From the NCBI GenBank assembly GCA_009746045.1, contig RPFO01000079.1, forward strand, positions 1,273,285 to 1,318,284: a stretch of 45,000 nucleotides of DNA, in the 5' to 3' direction. Shown piece by piece: positions 39,830 to 45,000 of the stretch. The translations under genes and the position numbers were made by a program. The notes under the pieces are model-generated. The model did no database searches. It worked only from the letters and a program-made list of their open reading frames with translations, and was not told the DNA's origin. The DNA is from Mesostigma viride (taxonomy: Eukaryota; Streptophyta; Mesostigmatophyceae; Mesostigmatales; Mesostigmataceae). The first letter of the stretch is position 1. Each line of letters opens with the position of its first letter.

Positions 39830-41087
39830 CTCTCCAACTGCATGTGGACTGCCTCTCCCAGCGACTCGGCCAGCCGTTTGAGTGTGTTTGGGACCATATG
39901 CTGATGCCCATGGATATTACGCGCGCCATCAACCAGGCAACACCAGTGACACTTGAGCTCCTTGTTATCCTTCTCATCGGATGTACTGACGACACCCTGC
40001 ACAATTACAGCTCACAAGGCAACTAACATGCTGGAGGAACGCATCCGCCGCAGTGGACGTCAGTAACGGATGTTGCAATGTTGCTGGAGGGAGGTCAATC
40101 GACCGCACCCGTACATACAAGGGGCAATTATTGATGCGTCATACCCAAAACAGGAAGAAAATGTGGCACAACTAACCTTGCCATCAACATGGATGGACGG
40201 AGTTGGAGACCAACTGCAGCGCGGCATTCGCAAGGGCACAGGCTGTGTTGTTCAGCAGGTCCACCGCTGGACTGCCCGATGCCGAGTCCAGGTTCTTCCT
40301 TACACAAACTCTCCACAAGCGTGATTGTCGCGTCCTTGGCTGCCAACTGCGGAAAGGAGGCCAGTGCTCGCTTCAGCAGGAACTCGGCAATTGCAATCAC
40401 GGTGGGCCCTGGCACGATTTGCAGGCCTACACATGCTTGCCCCGCATGTGCCTCCCCCACGTGTGCATCCACCGCAGTTGACGTGCTCGCTCGCAGCTCC
40501 CACTACCGCTGGCTTCGTTGCCATGTTCCTCCACCCGTTGCCTCTTGCATCTTAGCTGTTCCTCGCGCTTCTCCGCAGCCTCTCTTTCCCTCTCTTCCTC
40601 TCTCTTTTCTGCTGCCGTTCATGCCTTGCTCCAGATATAGATGTGGCTGCTTAGGCGTTCAATCTGCATCACAGAATTGGACGATATGCACGTCAAAGGA
40701 AAGCCAACCAAGCAGCAACATTACCAACAATGTAGCGGGAGGGTCAGTGCAGAGGCCAGCAACATAACTGCCTTAGTCTTGTACTCCTACCATACACATT
40801 AGGGAAGACTGCTGGCATGGCAGCCTGCATCACAGCAATGAATTGCCGCCAACTAAAATAAGAGAGTGACTCACCGCTACTCTTCCCTGAAGCCGACTGG
40901 TCACACCTCCATTGTGGCGTTGTTTTACCACTTTAAGGCTCTTCCACAGCGTGCGATTTTGTTGATGCCATTTTCTCAATTCCTGTAGCATATATTTTGC
41001 CCCCGCCGCACGCTTCCATGGGTTGCCATGTACATCATACTTTGCTGATGCTGCAGAGAAGTCAAGCGGTTCTTTGCATTCCCTCAC
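39830..41087 (-). pseudogene. probable spliced gene or pseudogene, unknown family
   Basis: Minus-strand exon candidates with splice signals: about 41087-40875 (acceptor GAATACAG, donor GCG/GTGAGT), encoding KYDVHGNPWKRAAGAKYMLQ and ELRKWHQQNRTLWKSLKVVK; an exon after TTCTGTGATGCAG near 40660, encoding IERLSSHIYIWSKA, an in-frame TGA, then a charged coiled-coil-like run EKREEEREREAAEKREEQLR; a stretch at 40472-40128 including AIAEFLLKRALASFPQLAAK; and an exon from about 40002 (acceptor TAATTGTGCAG) with LKCHWCCLVDGARNIHGHQH, a possible C2H2-like zinc site. The TGA suggests decay unless the exon starts elsewhere. It lies between the two copies of the segmental duplication. I recognise no family. 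Confidence 0.4.
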
Positions 41088-41149
41088 CTGTATTCAACGG
41101 CAACGCCAAAACGGAATGCCAACGAATGCGGAGCGGGGGAACAAGGCAT

Positions 41150-41723
41150 AAATCAACGCATGGTGAACCGGCAGATGCTGAGGCAGACACGACAATGCAC
41201 TGGGTGCATGGCAACCATGTGAACACTGATGGTAGCACTCACATGCCTAACAAGCATTTTCTTTGTTTCCCCTGGGTTAGAGTGTAAGGCCTATGCCAAC
41301 CAAGGTAAACAACAAAACAACACATCCTAAACTGCCCTAACTGACATGGGCAACAAACATGGCCAATGGAGGACAAGGAACCAAGTAGGATCATCCAACA
41401 GGATCATGGTATTATGGCAGCTTGCATGCAGTAAATTACATCAAGCATGGTTGGCTCAGCACATTGAAGTATTGTCACATCATTAGAACAAGGGAAAGTC
41501 AGAAATCAACGCATGGTGAACCGGCAGATGATGAGGCAGACACGACAATGCACTTGGTGCATGGCAACTATGTGAACACTGATGGTAGCATTCACATGCC
41601 TAACAAGCATTTTCTCTGTTTCCCCTGGGTTAGAGTGTAAGGCCTATGCCAACCCAGCTAAACAACAAAACAACACATCCTAAACTGCGCTAACTGACAT
41701 GGGCAACAAACATGGCCAATGGA
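41150..41723 (+). repeat. 221-bp direct repeat pair
   Basis: 41150-41370 and 41503-41723 align without gaps, with 8 differences by eye (about 96% identity). The 133-bp spacer is unrelated. A short open frame spans each copy, but the changes are mostly amino-acid-changing, so coding is not supported. Confidence 0.92.
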
Positions 41724-41869
41724 CACAACACCTTGAAATGGCCTTTTTTTTACATAAATTATGGCCCATGGCAAGTTTATTGTCCGATTGACCTAGGATT
41801 GGATCCCACCACTCCCCGGGATGTGTCTGGCTAGTGGTGGAGTAGTTGAGTCAAAATGTTAAGTTTACA

Positions 41870-43636
41870 TGGTACTCCCTGCTTAAGTTAACTCCAGATC
41901 CAAGGCCAAAACTGGCCACCTAAACCACTTGCACTTGCATAGAAACAATAGTTGATCTCAGATTATGCTGTAACTTTGCAGTGGTGATGAATAATAGTTG
42001 TTCTGACCTTGTACAAAGTTCTACGCCATTTGGAGCCCTAGTTGGTGACAAATGCTAGCAAAATTTTGCTAGCATTTGTCATTAATGGCCATTTAAAATC
42101 AATATTTAACCCAAATAATGTCAGAATGCCACCAAAACTTATTGCCATCATGCCAGCACCTGAAGCAAGGTCTCAACAAGTCATGAGCAGAAATTCAGAT
42201 CATGCAGAGCCCAAAATGGTGACATTTGCCAGCAATTGTCACCATTTTTTGCTTTTTTACCCACAATTTTAACAACATTACCCACCAAAACATTCTCCAA
42301 GCTGGGGCGCATCATTTAAATCTTTGCAGGCAACTCAAGAATGACTAGTACAAACAGTGTGCAAAACCTTGGTGCATGTGAATGCCTGAGTGGTGACCAT
42401 TGCTAGCAGAATCCATCATGTAAGGTAGGCATTGCCAGTATGCCACAAAGCTGTGATGTGCAGTGCATGTCCATATGTATACCCCATGACACCGTGCCTC
42501 TAAACTACTTGGCACATTGCAAAATGGGAAGGAAAGGTGAATAATACATGCCACATCACTAACACAGCCATTTGAATGCTACCAACACGCACCATGCATG
42601 ATATACACTGCGTGTACAGTAATACATGTCGAGAATATGCCGAGCGAGCATATCAAGGTGCAGTGACCCCAACGCTGGCACATGTCACCTGGCATCCACG
42701 TATGCTCACATGATATGGCATTGGCATATCCCATGTCTCCATCTCTTGCACTTTGTGCGCACCAAGCCACCCATGCAGTCGCCCACCCATGCAGCCACCT
42801 GGCCACCCACCCACACAACTGCTCACACACTCGCGCGCCCGTGCACCCAGACAGCCACCTGTCCTCCCACCCAGTGACCCACCCACCAAGCCAGCCGCGC
42901 ACGTGCTTACCCAACTTATACAACCATGCGTGCACCTAGGCACCCAACCACCTACCAACCCACTTGGACATCCACCCACCCACCAAGGCACCTGCGCAAC
43001 CCACACACCAACTAGGTAATAAGCAGGCATTCCCCCATCCAATGAGCCAACCACCCAACCACCCAACCACCTAAACACCCAGCCAGCTGGCCCCATATGC
43101 ACCCGTCCGGCCACCCACAGTTGACCCACCCACGCACCTACCCACTCAACCATTCACTGCCCCCACACCCTTATACCCACTGACCCACCCACTGACCCAC
43201 CCACACATGCATTTTCTCAGCCAGCACCCCGGCACCTACCTCACCCCAAACCTGCACAGCCCTTCACCCGTGATAGGTGAGTCGGTCCCAACCATAAACC
43301 CATCCACGCATCCATATCTGTGCGCCCACCCGTCCATCTACCCGTCCCTTCGCCCACCCACCCACATCTAGTCATCTACACATCCACCAGCCACCAGCCA
43401 CCAATGGCCCACCCACCAACCCACACACACACATACATCCCTAACCAACCAACCACCAACACACCACCCTCAAAAACGTGCAGTTGTTTCACTCATGCAT
43501 CCAACAACCCACCCACTTCAAAGTCCCCAAAGCCTATCATCACCCAGCCACCTGGGCATCTGCCAATAACCGACCGCCCTTGCACTCATCCACCCACCAT
43601 GACCAGCCAGCCAGCCACCCACCCTCTCCAACTGCC
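41870..43636 (+). repeat. segmental duplication, copy 2
   Basis: Counterpart of 37860-39842 in the same orientation about 4 kb away, clearly diverged. It ends at CACCCTCTCCAACTGC, which is shared, after which the two copies differ. Confidence 0.85.
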
Positions 43637-44825
43637 TGTGCTCCCACCTACGCAGCCAGCCATTTACCAAAGCATCCACCTATCAGCCACCCACCTGCCA
43701 TTGAACCCACCCACGCCTAGGCATCCCTTGAAGCATCTATAGCCCAAGCCTCCCACCCAAGGCTCTCTGGGCAATCAAACAACCAAACAACCAATCACCC
43801 AGCTATACAACCACCTAACCACCTAACCACTCAACAACACAATCACCGAACCACCTAACTACCCAACACCCAAACCAGCCAGGCATGTGCCCGCCTCGCA
43901 TGCCCTCACCATTGCAACACCCCATACACGCCCCGCTCACCTAGCCAGCCACACACCCAGCCAGTCTCCTGCTCAACTCACGCATGAAGGCAATATCAGC
44001 CATGCATGGCCTCACCTTGCATCACTTGCATTGCCTGGTTAATTTGCATGAGACAGTTTCCATCTCATTGTCAGCAACTGAAAAGGCTCTTTCTTCACAG
44101 TAATGAATAAGCTACAACGTTGGAAACGTTCTCCCATCCCTCTTTAAAACAGTCTTTAAATCAGAAAGACAAGGGCAAATCTCTGGACAAGGTGGCAATA
44201 ACCACTGCACCATGCTCTTGAGAAAGTCTTAACAACCCAGCTTTCTACCCTTTTAGAAGCTGCCTTGCGTTAGCAACGATTCTGGGCCCTCTGGCTCGCT
44301 CACCTGGCTTAATCTGCGCTTCTTTATGGCTGCCGGGATATGCGAAGCTTGGGCCGAGGGTGTCGTGGCGAGGTCGTCTGCCCGACTCATCACTTCTCGA
44401 AACCGCACTGCCGACTAATAAAAACGATGCCCCCCTTTGCCTTTTGTATCTGGCGTCAAAAGAACAATGAACTCGCTTGGAAACACTGTCGCAAAGAGCT
44501 TCCTACAGGCATTATAAGCAATTTTCGCAGCTTTTACCGCACTTACTGCACATCCGGAAGACCATTAGCGGCCTTCGCGCGGAATCTTGGGCACGCCATA
44601 TCTTCTGCTGGCTCATTGCCGCAGGCTGGCAGTATAGGAAGGTCGGGCATAGCCTAAAGAGCTGATTATCTGACGACAAAGATATGCATTGCATGAAGCA
44701 AGAAACAGACGGATTTCGCACCCCCATATTTATTCACGTCAATGCCGGACAATTAAAAGCGAAACTCAAAAAACGAAAACACTAACGTTTTCGGGAATAT
44801 TATAACGAACAAGCTGAGCTGCCAG
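43637..44825. other. no gene recognised
   Basis: CACCC/CAACCA-rich sequence continues to about 43960. Beyond that is unique sequence with a few short open frames (for example 44340-44657) that show no family features. Confidence 0.45.
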
Positions 44826-44829
44826 CTAT

Positions 44830-45000
44830 GTCGCGGTTTACGATCCAGTTAACGATAACGGCTCCGTAACCGCCCCAGTGCCTAATATTGGGGCAGCTAT
44901 GGCGCCGTAACCACTACCTGACCCGTCCCGTATACCCCAACGTAACCTGAACCGAAGCCGTTCACGCCCCCGTAAACATAACCGGCCCAGTTACTGGGCC
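44830..45000. repeat. GTAAC/GTTAC palindrome cluster, cut by the window end
   Basis: Words CGTAACC, GGTTAC-like, GCCGTAACC, ATAACCGGCC and CCCAGTTACTGGGCC occur on both strands. They use the same vocabulary as 24736-25250. Confidence 0.6.

Larger units (their letters stand above)
37860..39842 (+). repeat. segmental duplication, copy 1
   Basis: Aligns in order with 41870-43636: GATCC..AAGGCCAAAA, TTGTTC.GACCTTGTACAA, TTTGGAGCCCT, GGTGCATGTGAATGCCTGAG, TATACCCCATGACACC, TGGCACATGTCACCTGGCAT, then a long CACCC-rich part. Differences include a 57-bp insertion (38520-38577) and the CCCT array (39669-39810), both absent from copy 2. Confidence 0.85.

Noticed and set aside
39556-40026. Plus-strand frame ending with LELLVILLIGCTDDTLHNYS as a gene
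   Set aside because: It is protein-like at its end, but it is preceded only by CCCT repeats. The minus-strand reading has a clean acceptor and a Cys/His motif, so I preferred that, with low confidence.
40620-40660. A fourth copy of the ~57-bp dispersed element
   Set aside because: Only CTCCAGATATAGAT is shared; the match is too short and the rest differs.

Overview
This window is eukaryotic nuclear DNA that is very rich in repeats. It most resembles a green alga or another protist, but I cannot name the species. The evidence is GT-AG introns with CTGAC-like branch points, non-LTR retrotransposon (LINE) reverse transcriptase relics, piggyBac-type DNA transposons, tetranucleotide microsatellites of several hundred bases, and one well-preserved host gene. 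That gene is a GET2/CAML-type receptor for insertion of tail-anchored membrane proteins at the ER. There is no operon structure, rRNA or convincing tRNA gene. Most long open frames are artefacts of stop-free tandem repeats.

Layout, 0-8 kb: a frameshifted LINE reverse transcriptase (1-1618) with its 3' UTR, a (CCAT)n tract and a hairpin plus AATT tail; a tRNA-like SINE candidate (2016-2235); the GET2-like gene (2778-3911, minus); then non-coding DNA with foldbacks, a ~90-bp repeat and clusters of short palindromes. 8.2-10.6 kb: a G-rich minisatellite with higher-order 445-bp periodicity. 10.6-14.5 kb: no recognisable gene, but palindrome clusters and a 21-bp stem-loop. 14.5-15.0 kb: a small two-exon gene of unknown function. 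15.6-19.0 kb: a complete piggyBac-type element with TTAA duplications and terminal inverted repeats, whose transposase reading frame is broken three times. 19.3-20.7 kb: nested LINE 3' ends and very long (CCAT)n arrays. 20.9-21.9 kb: a LINE ORF1-like relic. 23.2-24.4 kb: a second piggyBac-like gene whose catalytic core is deleted.

24.7-28.2 kb: a GGTTAC/GTAACC palindrome cluster and a minisatellite with a CACGTG G-box in most units. 28.2-36.6 kb: a cruciform-forming 153-bp satellite, interrupted by a 7.7-kb element with ~209-bp, nearly identical terminal inverted repeats and an 8-bp target duplication. The element carries an intron-containing gene of unknown family, and this is the best candidate here for something undescribed. 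36.6-45 kb: microsatellites, a diverged ~1.9-kb segmental duplication (37.86-39.84 and 41.87-43.64 kb) and, between its copies, a probable spliced gene or pseudogene on the minus strand. The window ends inside another GTTAC-type palindrome cluster.

Apart from the GET2-like gene and the small gene at 14.5 kb, the recognisable coding DNA belongs to mobile elements. A recurring theme is a LINE/SINE 3' end made of a CAAC-loop hairpin followed by an AATT-type tail, which recurs in at least six places and links the LINE, the SINE-like copies and several flanks of tandem arrays. All comparisons were made by eye; identities and boundaries are approximate unless stated.
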